A stretch of DNA of 15,169 nt. Source: DATMXS01 sp050260275 (GTDB lineage: Bacteria; Acidobacteriota; Terriglobia; Bryobacterales; Bryobacteraceae). Under the pieces are notes generated by a model. It was not told the origin of the DNA, searched no databases, and saw only the letters and a list, made by a program, of their open reading frames with translations. The stretch lies in contig JBLNBX010000040.1 of the NCBI GenBank assembly GCA_050260275.1, positions 1 through 15,169 of the forward strand. The letters run 5' to 3'. Position numbers and translations under genes: made by a program. Positions 8,837-15,169 of this stretch are shown in pieces (the stretch's first letter is position 1; every line of letters starts with the position of its first letter).

Positions 8837-9343
8837 TTACGCCGGGGCCTGCTCATCCGCCGAAGGGCCGTAGAGAGCCGGCAGCGGTACGTCGTTAAGC
8901 CTGAAGAAGATCGTCAACTGGCCGCGGTGGTGGATCAGGTGGTTCAGGACCACCGTCCGGTAGACGGACGCGCGCGGCATCTCAAAAATGACGTTCTCGC
9001 CCATCTTCAGGCGCCAGGGCGCGAGCAGGTGCTCATCCGAGGCTCCTGAGAGTTTCTCACGCGCAACCGCGACGGCGGCATCAAAGGCCGCCAACAACTG
9101 CTCGCGCGAGGACGGCAGCGACGGGCGCGGCGGCATCGCGGCGAGGTCGAGCGAGTCGCAGTCGATCACATACGGAACCCATTCGGGAATTGTGGCCACG
9201 TGATTCGCGAGCCAGGCCATCGGCTTCGATTTCGGGTGCGGCGTGTAGTCGAGCTTGTCATCGGGAACGCGCTCAAGCACGCGGCGCGTGTTGGCCATCT
9301 CTTGGTCAAACTCAGGAAGATAAACCTGCGACAGGGTGAGCAT
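8837..9343 (-). CDS. DinB/YfiT-family putative metal-dependent protein
   Basis: A 168-residue four-helix protein of the DinB superfamily, which includes metal-binding thiol transferases and many uncharacterised stress proteins. The three expected metal-binding histidines are visible: His48 in LANHVA, and His135 and His139 in NHLIHHRGQL. The tail HHRGQLTIFFRLNDVPLPALYG is the usual C-terminal signature. Despite the name, this is unrelated to DNA polymerase IV (also called DinB). The ATG at 9343 has GGAAGAG just upstream. It is divergent from trxB, which could hint at thiol chemistry, but shared regulation is not shown. A perfect inverted repeat (9351-9371) covers the region just ahead of the start. 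Confidence 0.88.
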   Translation of the reverse strand: MLTLSQVYLPEFDQEMANTRRVLERVPDDKLDYTPHPKSKPMAWLANHVATIPEWVPYVIDCDSLDLAAMPPRPSLPSSREQLLAAFDAAVAVAREKLSGASDEHLLAPWRLKMGENVIFEMPRASVYRTVVLNHLIHHRGQLTIFFRLNDVPLPALYGPSADEQAPA

Positions 9344-9350
9344 AGCTCTT

Positions 9351-9371
9351 CCAACATAGCCGATATGTTGG
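9351..9371 (-). promoter_or_regulatory. Inverted repeat immediately upstream of the DinB-family gene
   Basis: CCAACATA (9351-9358) and TATGTTGG (9364-9371) are perfect 8 bp arms with a 5 bp spacer. The repeat begins 8 bp before the ATG at 9343, and its gene-proximal arm overlaps the GG of the ribosome binding site. It could be a repressor operator or a leader hairpin that limits ribosome access. Confidence 0.45.
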
Positions 9372-9480
9372 GAATCCGCACAATGTCCCGGTATTGAGCG
9401 GCACGGCGCGGGTGGACGGGCTGTATGCGAAGTAAAAACTCCAGTTTCAGACCGGCGAAGGGGGCCCGCTCGCGGCAGCG

Positions 9481-9492
9481 CATGCTAGCATG
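9481..9492 (+). promoter_or_regulatory. Perfect palindrome in the trxB upstream region
   Basis: CATGCTAGCATG is a 12 bp perfect palindrome ending 18 bp before the trxB ATG. It contains a TGC-TAGCAT stretch that can be read as an extended -10. A dyad at this place could be an operator for trxB or for the divergent gene pair. No Shine-Dalgarno sequence is evident before trxB. Confidence 0.35.
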
Positions 9493-9510
9493 ATGGCGTA
9501 ATCCCTCACC

Positions 9511-10446
9511 ATGTCTGCACCAGTTCGTAACGTGATAATCATTGGCTCCGGATGCGCCGGCAACACTGCGGCCCTGTACGCGGCGAGGGCGAGCCTTTCG
9601 CCTCTCGTCATCATGGGGCACGAGCCCGGAGGCCAGCTCTCGCTGACGTCGCTCGTCGAGAATTTCCCGGGCTTTCCGGGCGGCATCGAAGGCCCGCAGC
9701 TAGTTGAGAACATCAAGCAGCAGGCTCTGAACTTTGGCGCGGAGTACATGCCCGGGCTAGTGGAGGAAGCGGACCTGAGGTGCCGGCCGTTTAAGCTGCG
9801 CGTGGATGGCGAGTGGCTGGAAGCGCGCGTGGTGATCATCGCTTCGGGCGCATCCGCGCGGTGGTTGGGGTTGCCGTCCGAGCAGGCGCTCATAGGGCAC
9901 GGCGTAAGCTCGTGTGCGACGTGCGACGGCTTCTTCTTCCGCAACAAGAAGATCATGGTGGTTGGAGGCGGCGACTCGGCCATGGAGGAAGCCAACTTCC
10001 TGACACGCTTCGGCCAGGAGGTGACGATTGTGCACCGCCGCGAGCAGTTCCGCGCGTCGAAGATTATGGTCGAGCGCGCCCGGAAGAACCCGAAGATCAA
10101 GTTCCTCACGAACACGGTGGTGGAGGAGCTGTTCGACGTGCAGAAGCAGGTAGTGACCGGAGTAAAGCTGCGCAACGTGGTCACCGGACACGTTTGGGAA
10201 CAGCCGGTTGATGGATTCTTCGTGGCCATCGGCCACACCCCCAACACGAAACCGTTCCAGGGGCAGATCGAACTGGACGCGGACGGGTATATCGTCTCAA
10301 CGGGCGGGGCGCGAACCAGTGTTCCCGGGGTGTTCCATGCGGGCGACGCGCACGACCGCGTGTACCGCCAGGCCATCACCGCAGCCGCGGCAGGCTGCAT
10401 GGCCGCCATCGAGGCCGAACGGTTCCTGGAAGCGGAAGGGCACTGA
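9511..10446 (+). CDS. trxB: Thioredoxin reductase (NADPH)
   Basis: This FAD enzyme passes electrons from NADPH to thioredoxin in the cytoplasm. The 311-residue length is typical of the low-molecular-weight bacterial form. It shows the N-terminal FAD site (GSGCAG, 12-17), redox-active Cys135-Ala-Thr-Cys138 in SSCATCDGFF, the NADPH site GGGDSA (152-157) with HRREQFRAS (His175, Arg176, Arg177, favouring NADP), and the C-terminal FAD block HAGDAHDRVYRQAITAA (276-292). All key residues are present, so it should be active. The ATG at 9511 gives the standard N-terminus (MSAPVRNVIIIGSG). It is divergent from the DinB-family gene by 167 bp, and no thioredoxin gene is in the window. FAD-binding relatives exist, but the CATC spacing and length point to TrxB. 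Confidence 0.95.
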   Translation: MSAPVRNVIIIGSGCAGNTAALYAARASLSPLVIMGHEPGGQLSLTSLVENFPGFPGGIEGPQLVENIKQQALNFGAEYMPGLVEEADLRCRPFKLRVDGEWLEARVVIIASGASARWLGLPSEQALIGHGVSSCATCDGFFFRNKKIMVVGGGDSAMEEANFLTRFGQEVTIVHRREQFRASKIMVERARKNPKIKFLTNTVVEELFDVQKQVVTGVKLRNVVTGHVWEQPVDGFFVAIGHTPNTKPFQGQIELDADGYIVSTGGARTSVPGVFHAGDAHDRVYRQAITAAAAGCMAAIEAERFLEAEGH

Positions 10447-10550
10447 GGGCGCGGCGGAAGGGCTGGTGGGTACGCGCTGAGCCGGACGGCCCGACGCCTA
10501 AGCAGTTCCGGCAGCCATCCCGGCATGCGCGGAAGCTGAACCGTTCTTAC

Positions 10551-10818
10551 GCCCCTTTCAGGGGCTGCTCTGAATTGGCTCGGGAGCCCATGGCTTGCGC
10601 CATGGGCTATTTTCTTTCGCCCTGACGGGCTTCACAACGGACTTGCGGTTGCGGAAGGGGCAGAGAATAGGCCACGGCGTAGCATGTGCGTTGCGTGCCG
10701 GCGGCTGCTCGCCCCTGTGCCGATGGTTGGATACCAGGGGCTAAAGCCCGTGAACACTCCAGGCTTGATCGGCCCGACTGAAGTCGGGCCCTGATACGAG
10801 GCTCCTAAAGCGAGGTTC
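10551..10818. repeat. Cluster of short palindromic elements (REP-like)
   Basis: Several palindromes are packed into one gap: GCCCCT/AGGGGC (10551-10556, 10560-10565); AGCCCATGGC/GCCATGGGCT (10585-10594, 10599-10608); GCCC/GGGC (10619-10622, 10627-10630); GGGCT/AGCCC (10738-10742, 10745-10749); GGCCCGACT/AGTCGGGCC (10771-10779, 10782-10790). A further CTAAAG core at 10805-10810 is flanked by near-identical direct octamers (CGAGGCTC, CGAGGTTC). Three elements share a CTRAAG core with different stems, and the first reads CTGAAAG on the other strand. They resemble dispersed extragenic palindromes. Confidence 0.6.
10585..10617 (+). terminator. Candidate intrinsic terminator downstream of trxB
   Basis: A perfect 10 bp stem, AGCCCATGGC / GCCATGGGCT, with a TTGC loop, is followed by ATTTTCTTT (10609-10617). 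This is the only hairpin in the window with a good T-rich tail. It lies about 140 bp after the trxB stop, inside the palindrome cluster, so it may be a repeat element that also works as a terminator. Confidence 0.45.
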
Positions 10819-10989
10819 AGCGGTACGGGAATGCCGGACCAGGGCGGCCGGCGCGGACGAGGGCGCCCGCCCCACAGCAGGCGAGGCCTGGCAGTGCTTC
10901 GCGGCCACAAGACCCGGCACGCCCAACAGCGGCAGCGCCGCCTGTAGTGCCTTCACTGCGCCCGGCTGGTCCGCCCCAGGCAGCCTGTA

Positions 10990-12150
10990 TCAGTACGGCA
11001 CGCGTATGGTGAGTGTTGCGCCGTGGCCTGGGCGCGACTCGATCTGCAACTCCCCGCTCAGGCTCCTGACGCGCCGCTTGATGCTCTGCGGGCCAAGGCG
11101 CAGCAGGTCGAGTTCGTCCAGGCTGAAGTTGCCGCTAAAAGAGAAGCCTTGACCGTCGTCCGAGATGGACAACTCTATCTCCCGCCCGTTTTGTTCCACG
11201 GACACGATGACACGTCCGGCCTTCGAGTGTTTCTGAACGTTGTTCAGGGATTCACGGAGAATCTGGAGAGTTTCGTGCCCCACCTCGTCCGGCGCTTTCA
11301 GAGAGGACGCGGTGCTGATAAACCGGGCGCTGATGCCGGTGTCTTTCTGGAAGTACTCGACTATGCGGCGGGCAGAGGCAATGAGGTCGCCGCTGGTGTC
11401 CACCTCCGCGCGCTTCATGCTGCGTAGAAACGAGCGGATCTCGGCAACCTGCTGGCGCGCCATCTGCTGCAAATCCTTGAGGTCTTCGAGGGCGGCGGCG
11501 CGATCCCGTTTCAACAGCGTGGCGAGAATGTCGAGCCTCACCTGGAGCGCGATGAAGCTCTGAAGCGGGCCGTCGTGAAAGTCGCCGGCGATGCGTTGCC
11601 GCTCGTGGTCGCGGATCTTCTCGATTTCGGAGCGGAGTTCGGCCTCAGCACGCGACGCGGCGCTGAGACGGCGCTCGAGGCGGGCGCGGCTGTCCGCGAG
11701 CACGCAGGCAAGCACTCCCGACAGCGCCACCACACGCATGAGCGCCGGCTCGGCAGGCGCCTGTACAAGCCAGAAGAAGACGAGCGGAGCGGCAGACGTT
11801 ACGAGCACGTCGATCCAGCTGTGCCCGAGCGAGGCTGAGGTGGCGAGGTAGACGAACAGGGCCGAGCCTATCCAGCCGTGCCAGTCCGCTCCATAGGCAG
11901 CGAAACTGATGAAGAAGGCGGTTTCGAGGATCAGGCCGGCGATCGAGCTTTGCAGCTCTTCGAGGCCCTTCCAGAGCAGCGCGACCAGTCCATAGAGGAC
12001 AAAGCCGGAGCAGACGAGCGTCACCGGAGACAGGATCGACGCCGGCGACACGATCTGCGCGGTGAGGCAGGCGACGCCGAGAGCAACTCGCGCTCCGCTG
12101 CGAATGCGCCGCCACTTCGGGGGGGAATCGGACGGCATCGGGAAGAGCAT
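10990..12150 (-). CDS. Membrane sensor histidine kinase, HisKA_3 (DesK/NarX type)
   Basis: An inner-membrane two-component sensor of 386 residues. About six hydrophobic segments (roughly 22-38, 41-60, 70-87, 92-108, 113-130, 136-152) form a membrane sensor with no large periplasmic domain. A coiled linker follows, then the dimerisation/phosphoacceptor helix ERQRIAGDFHDGPLQSF with His192, the N-box RESLNNVQKHS (299-309), the D-box DDGQGF (331-336) and a C-terminal GHGATLTIRVPY. This is the HisKA_3/HATPase_c arrangement that normally partners a NarL/LuxR-type regulator; none is in the window, so the partner is elsewhere. The annotated start is ATG 12150, but TATAAT overlaps it, so Met5 (12138) may be the true start. 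It lies 73 bp after an SDR gene read in the same direction. Confidence 0.92.
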   Translation of the reverse strand: MLFPMPSDSPPKWRRIRSGARVALGVACLTAQIVSPASILSPVTLVCSGFVLYGLVALLWKGLEELQSSIAGLILETAFFISFAAYGADWHGWIGSALFVYLATSASLGHSWIDVLVTSAAPLVFFWLVQAPAEPALMRVVALSGVLACVLADSRARLERRLSAASRAEAELRSEIEKIRDHERQRIAGDFHDGPLQSFIALQVRLDILATLLKRDRAAALEDLKDLQQMARQQVAEIRSFLRSMKRAEVDTSGDLIASARRIVEYFQKDTGISARFISTASSLKAPDEVGHETLQILRESLNNVQKHSKAGRVIVSVEQNGREIELSISDDGQGFSFSGNFSLDELDLLRLGPQSIKRRVRSLSGELQIESRPGHGATLTIRVPY

Positions 12151-12154
12151 TATA
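12149..12154 (-). promoter_or_regulatory. Candidate -10 box overlapping the kinase start codon
   Basis: On the minus strand the sequence reads TCTATAATG, so a perfect TATAAT (12154 to 12149) overlaps the first ATG. Transcription from it would begin near 12142, downstream of that ATG and just ahead of the in-frame ATG at 12138. No convincing -35 is present at 16-18 bp. Confidence 0.35.
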
Positions 12155-12223
12155 GAACGGATGCCGGTTCCGTGGCTCGCCGCCGATGGGCGCGCGCCCT
12201 GATGTGGAATCTGATCGCAGAAA

Positions 12224-12925
12224 TCAGAGCGTCAACCCGCCGTCGACCAGGAGGACCTGGCCGGTGATGTAGTTGTCCGGCTCGAGAAAGAACCGGACTG
12301 CGCGCGCCACATCGATGGCTGCACCGTAGCGCGGGATTGCCCCGTTCCGGAGATAGGGCTCGTACTTGCCGTTCGCGACGCTGGCTGCTCCCATTCCGGC
12401 GTCAATGATACCCGGCGCGACGACGTTGACCCGGATGTTCGTGTCGCCACGGCACTCCTTTGCCAGCACCCGCGCGGCGTTGATCAGGGCGGCCTTGGCT
12501 CCCGCGTAGGCGGTGGAACCGGCAAAGGGGGACACGGCCTGCATGCTGGCAAGCAGCACGATCGCGCCCTCGGCGCCGCGCGCCCGCATACGGTCCGCGG
12601 CTTCGCGGGCGGCCAGCACGGGCCCGTAGTAGTTGTGCTCCCAGGAGAGCCGCATGGCGCGTTCGAGCTCGGAATGGTGGGTGATGCGGGCGGGATGGCC
12701 GGCGAAGACCACGAAGCCGTAAAGCTCCGGCGCAGCGTCGAGAAGCCGGCGGCGGTCAGCGGATCTGGTGAGGTCAGCCTGAACGCCAGCGCGGTCCGGG
12801 CGGCGCGAGCGGTATCCGACGATGACTTCGGCGCCTTCGGACTCGAGCAGGTCCGCGGCGGCAGAGCCGAGCCCGCCCGAGCCGCCAGCAATGATGATCT
12901 GCTTACCGCTCAGACTTCCGTGCAT
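12224..12925 (-). CDS. Short-chain dehydrogenase/reductase (SDR)
   Basis: A classical SDR oxidoreductase of 233 residues, cytoplasmic and NAD(P)-dependent; the substrate is unknown. The Rossmann glycine motif is GGSGGLG (14-20). Arg39 and nearby arginines after the second strand (GYRSRR) suggest NADP. The catalytic tetrad is complete: Asn98, Ser127, Tyr140 and Lys144 (YAGAK). The usual NNAG appears as VFAGH (73-77). PG and a late VDGGLTL finish the fold, as in FabG-like enzymes. The ATG at 12925 has AGGGGTGG just upstream. It starts 23 bp inside the end of the O-antigen-ligase-like gene, which implies translational coupling and suggests a role in sugar or lipid precursor chemistry for the envelope, though that is inference. 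Confidence 0.92.
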   Translation of the reverse strand: MHGSLSGKQIIIAGGSGGLGSAAADLLESEGAEVIVGYRSRRPDRAGVQADLTRSADRRRLLDAAPELYGFVVFAGHPARITHHSELERAMRLSWEHNYYGPVLAAREAADRMRARGAEGAIVLLASMQAVSPFAGSTAYAGAKAALINAARVLAKECRGDTNIRVNVVAPGIIDAGMGAASVANGKYEPYLRNGAIPRYGAAIDVARAVRFFLEPDNYITGQVLLVDGGLTL

Positions 12926-14111
12926 AGTCCACCCCTGTATATCCCGCCGCCATGACGGCGAGAAAAATTGTCAGTATCTCGCTGTCGCCGAGGTTGTGCT
13001 CGAACAGGCCGGAAACCATTATCGCGACTACGACGGCGGCCGCGCCGTGAAGGATCATCTTGGTGTCGCTCCGGCCATCGGGAAGACTCAGCGCCGCGCG
13101 CCGGAAATCAAGAAACATGACGATGAGCAGCGCGGTCAGGACAGCCGCAGTGGGCAGGCCGCGCTCGGCGGCGTACTGAACGTAGATGTTGTGCAGGTGG
13201 CCGTACCAGCCGAGCGGAAGCGGATCGGGGGCGCTGGATGGGAGGTAATCCGAGTACGTGGTTCTGACCATCTCCGGACCCACGCCGGTGAGCGGGTGGG
13301 TCTTGATCATGTTCAGGCCGATCTGCAGGCAGATGATGCGGTGCTGGTTGGAGTCGACCTGGGTTGTTGGCCGGACTGTGGAGATCAGACGCCCGCGGAC
13401 ACCGGGGATTGCGAGCATGACGACTAGCGCCGCTGGAATAGCCCACAACAGACGGCGCCGGCCGTACCAGGCCAGGTAAACCAGACTGGCCGCGGCGCCT
13501 GCCCAGACCGCGCGCGTGTAGCCGATAACCAGGGCAGCCGCCACCAGAGACAAGGCAGCCGATGCCGCCCACGTGACGCGCCGCGAGTTGCGGCCGAACA
13601 GCAGGACGGCCGTGAGCAGGACCAGGACGATCATCGTCCCGCCGCTGAACGTCATCCAGTGGCCGACGAAGCCCGTGATGCGCTCGCCGATGTAGGACTG
13701 ATAGAAATCGGCCCCCACCTCGCGAAACTCGGTGATTTTACGGGAGAACTGGACGATGCCGACCGTGGCGGCGGCCGCGCCAACGCCGCCCCAGGCCAGC
13801 ACAAGAGTTCGGACCTGGCCGACGCTCCGCAGCGTCGAGTACACGGCGAGGAGGATAAGAAATACGAAAAATTTCCGGATCTGAGGGCTGCCAGCAGCGA
13901 CGTCCGGTGAAAAGGCGAGCGAGACGAGCGTACCGCCCATGAACACAGCCACCAGCCACCAGATGCGGGGCAGGCGTAGACTGACGCCGGCCAGAATAAT
14001 CGCCGCAAATGCTAGCACCAAAAGAATTTGGGATGCGGCTATTGACACGAGAGCAGCGACCGCGGAAGCCCCAGCCAGCCATGGCGCGAGTCGCGCTGCT
14101 TTATCCTGCAC
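12903..14111 (-). CDS. O-antigen ligase / Wzy-like polysaccharide membrane protein
   Basis: A multi-pass inner-membrane protein of the O-antigen ligase superfamily (WaaL, Wzy-like). These enzymes join or polymerise undecaprenyl-linked glycans at the periplasmic face. About ten or more hydrophobic segments are visible. The large loop before the last helices carries the family pattern: HRIICLQIGLNMIKTHPLTG, GVGPEM, and GHLHNIYVQYAAERGLP. Only general membership is supported; ligase versus polymerase cannot be told from sequence alone. The start is uncertain. I chose GTG 14111 (VQDKAARLAPWL), with GGAG 2 nt upstream. The frame is open to a TTG at 14249, but that extension is encoded by a tandem repeat and starts in a hairpin loop. 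It overlaps the SDR gene by 23 bp and probably leads that operon. Confidence 0.88.
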   Translation of the reverse strand: MQDKAARLAPWLAGASAVAALVSIAASQILLVLAFAAIILAGVSLRLPRIWWLVAVFMGGTLVSLAFSPDVAAGSPQIRKFFVFLILLAVYSTLRSVGQVRTLVLAWGGVGAAAATVGIVQFSRKITEFREVGADFYQSYIGERITGFVGHWMTFSGGTMIVLVLLTAVLLFGRNSRRVTWAASAALSLVAAALVIGYTRAVWAGAAASLVYLAWYGRRRLLWAIPAALVVMLAIPGVRGRLISTVRPTTQVDSNQHRIICLQIGLNMIKTHPLTGVGPEMVRTTYSDYLPSSAPDPLPLGWYGHLHNIYVQYAAERGLPTAAVLTALLIVMFLDFRRAALSLPDGRSDTKMILHGAAAVVVAIMVSGLFEHNLGDSEILTIFLAVMAAGYTGVDYARKSER

Positions 14112-14126
14112 TGCTCCAGTATCCCG

Positions 14127-14169
14127 CAGTTGCGGCTCGGAAACCGGCAGTTGCGGCGCCGGAAACCGG
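14127..14169 (-). repeat. Tandem 21/22 bp direct repeat ahead of the O-antigen-ligase-like gene
   Basis: Copy one (14127-14147) and copy two (14148-14169) both read CAGTTGCGG, a short variable part, then GGAAACCGG; they differ by an inserted base and a substitution. They abut exactly and end 16 bp upstream of the proposed GTG start. Because 21 and 22 are not the same reading-frame length, the repeat fits regulatory DNA better than protein-coding sequence. Confidence 0.6.
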
Positions 14170-14232
14170 ATGGTATGCTGACTAAGTGCGCCGGTTGGCC
14201 GGTGCGCAAAGCAAGGCAACAGTGAACATAGG

Positions 14233-14262
14233 GTGATGGTCTGGGACAACCCAGACGATCAC
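14233..14262. other. Near-perfect 13 bp hairpin in the wzy-like / rRNA divergent region
   Basis: GTGATGGTCTGGG (14233-14245) and CCCAGACGATCAC (14250-14262) pair at 12 of 13 positions around an ACAA loop. It covers the possible TTG start at 14249. It could be an operator-like dyad or an RNA hairpin on either strand; there is no T-run for a terminator. Confidence 0.45.
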
Positions 14263-14489
14263 GGGTTCGATGAGCCACTCAGAAAGTTAAGGTGGCGCGC
14301 CACTTGCGGCCTTCAAAGCAATTTGATAGGCTGCAATGAGGCGATAGCGAACACAAGGCGATGATGCGGGGTGACCCAGGCAGTCGCCGGTTCGAGTTGG
14401 GCGTTTGAGAGCGCCCGGTGGTTGCGAAACTGCAACGGACCTGTTAAGCTGTTGTCAAGCCGGATCGAGGGAGCAGCGGAGCGAGGCGT
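14250..14489. other. Non-coding divergent region upstream of the rRNA promoter
   Basis: No gene is supported here. It contains a 12 bp perfect palindrome GTGGCGCGCCAC (14292-14303), a GGGCG/CGCCC hairpin (14399-14403, 14412-14416) and two loosely related 21 nt segments starting CCCAG and ending GGTTCGA (14250-14270, 14375-14395). A TTGTCA at 14452-14457 resembles a -35 but has no partner -10 at the right distance. Confidence 0.4.
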
Positions 14490-14517
14490 TTGCCCTGTGG
14501 CTTCGTTGTGATAGAAT
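14490..14517 (+). promoter_or_regulatory. Candidate rRNA operon promoter (extended -10)
   Basis: TGATAGAAT combines TG (14509-14510), one spacer base and TAGAAT (14512-14517), an extended -10. TTGCCC (14490-14495) lies 16 bp upstream as a modest -35. Its place, about 270 bp ahead of the 16S gene and pointing at it, fits an rRNA operon promoter. No AT-rich UP element is obvious. Confidence 0.5.
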
Positions 14518-14787
14518 CGACAAACGGCAGTGGTAGAGAGCAGGCGATCTAGCCTACCTAAGCTCTTAAAAGTTCTGTAGTTCTTTCGGTCGCACAGCCA
14601 TGCTCAGAAGAGATCCGCAGCACGGCAAAGTGCGGTCAAAACGGCTTTAGAGGCCGGATCAAGCGTGTCGGCCGGGCTTCGAAAGATCCCCGGAGCGGCG
14701 GCGCAAGATCTTTGAAAATCTGGTTGGACGCAACTTGAAGACCTCGTTCTTTTGACGAGTCAGCCCAATGGCGATGTTCATTTGAGA
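14518..14787 (+). other. Transcribed leader of the 16S rRNA
   Basis: This is the leader between the promoter candidate and the predicted mature 16S 5' end. AGATCTTTGAAA (14707-14718) resembles the boxA antitermination element bound by NusB/S10. A small stem, CTCGT/ACGAG (14743-14747, 14755-14759), follows. CCGCA/TGCGG (14615-14619, 14631-14635) is another. No open frame here has protein character. Confidence 0.5.

Positions 14788-15169
<382 letters not shown>

Larger units (their letters stand above)
10447..10989. other. 543 bp gap between trxB and the sensor kinase gene
   Basis: The two genes converge on this gap. Apart from the palindrome cluster I find no supported gene. Short frames such as a GTG-initiated one at 10956-10741 on the minus strand run into the palindromes and have no recognisable domain. 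Confidence 0.5.

Noticed and set aside
9447..10526. 359-codon frame antisense to trxB
   Set aside because: It is Ser/Pro/Thr-rich, spans a complete TrxB on the other strand and has no recognisable domain.
10551..10818. CRISPR array
   Set aside because: The elements are short palindromes with unequal spacing and different arms, not identical direct repeats with regular spacers, and no cas gene is in the window.
10741..10956. GTG-initiated small frame resembling a signal peptide (VKALQAALPLLGVPGLVAA)
   Set aside because: It runs directly into the palindrome cluster, has no ribosome binding site that I can see, and has no domain. The hydrophobic start is probably chance.
14112..14249. TTG-initiated extension of the O-antigen-ligase-like protein
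   Set aside because: It is partly encoded by a 21/22 bp tandem repeat, its start lies in a hairpin loop, and it lacks a Shine-Dalgarno site.
14239..14280. Possible tRNA (hairpin plus GGTTCGA)
   Set aside because: The bases after the putative T-loop do not pair with the T-stem, the anticodon loop is not 7 nt, and no D-arm or acceptor stem is present.

Overview
The window is GC-rich bacterial chromosome. It most likely comes from Acidobacteriota, with the Bryobacterales/Solibacterales neighbourhood a guess. The best evidence is the first 382 nt or so of a 16S rRNA gene at the right edge, with Acidobacteria-like signatures such as TGAAACACGGGCC ahead of the universal CCTACGGGAGGCAGCAG block. 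Two apparent TTG starts, secreted TPR proteins and an intergenic cluster of small palindromes fit that assignment but do not prove it.

Layout. Positions 1-176 hold no gene. dnaE (replicative DNA polymerase III alpha) runs leftward from 3620 to 177. It diverges from icd (NADP-isocitrate dehydrogenase, 3713-4951) across 92 bp. Rightward from icd come a DUF302 protein (5097-5477), two secreted TPR-type proteins 35 bp apart (5566-7035, 7071-7877) and rnc (RNase III, 7932-8639). A strong GC hairpin sits directly ahead of the rnc start. A DinB-family protein (9343-8837) lies convergent to rnc and divergent from trxB (thioredoxin reductase, 9511-10446). The 543 bp after trxB carry several short palindromes built around CTRAAG-type cores. 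A leftward block follows: an O-antigen-ligase-like membrane protein (14111-12903), an SDR oxidoreductase overlapping its end (12925-12224), and an orphan DesK/NarX-type sensor kinase (12150-10990). From about 14250 the DNA is non-coding and includes the leader and a probable extended -10 promoter of an rRNA operon; the 16S gene starts near 14788 and leaves the window.

How the parts fit. Most genes are housekeeping: replication, TCA cycle, RNA processing, thiol redox and ribosome synthesis. The accessory part is the pair of unidentified secreted TPR proteins and the envelope-polysaccharide/SDR/kinase block. I found no clear new multi-gene system, CRISPR array, phage, IS element or tRNA. The more original signals are structural: the hairpin ahead of rnc, the palindrome cluster, dyads upstream of the DinB gene and trxB, and a GNRA-capped inverted repeat across the predicted 16S 5' end.
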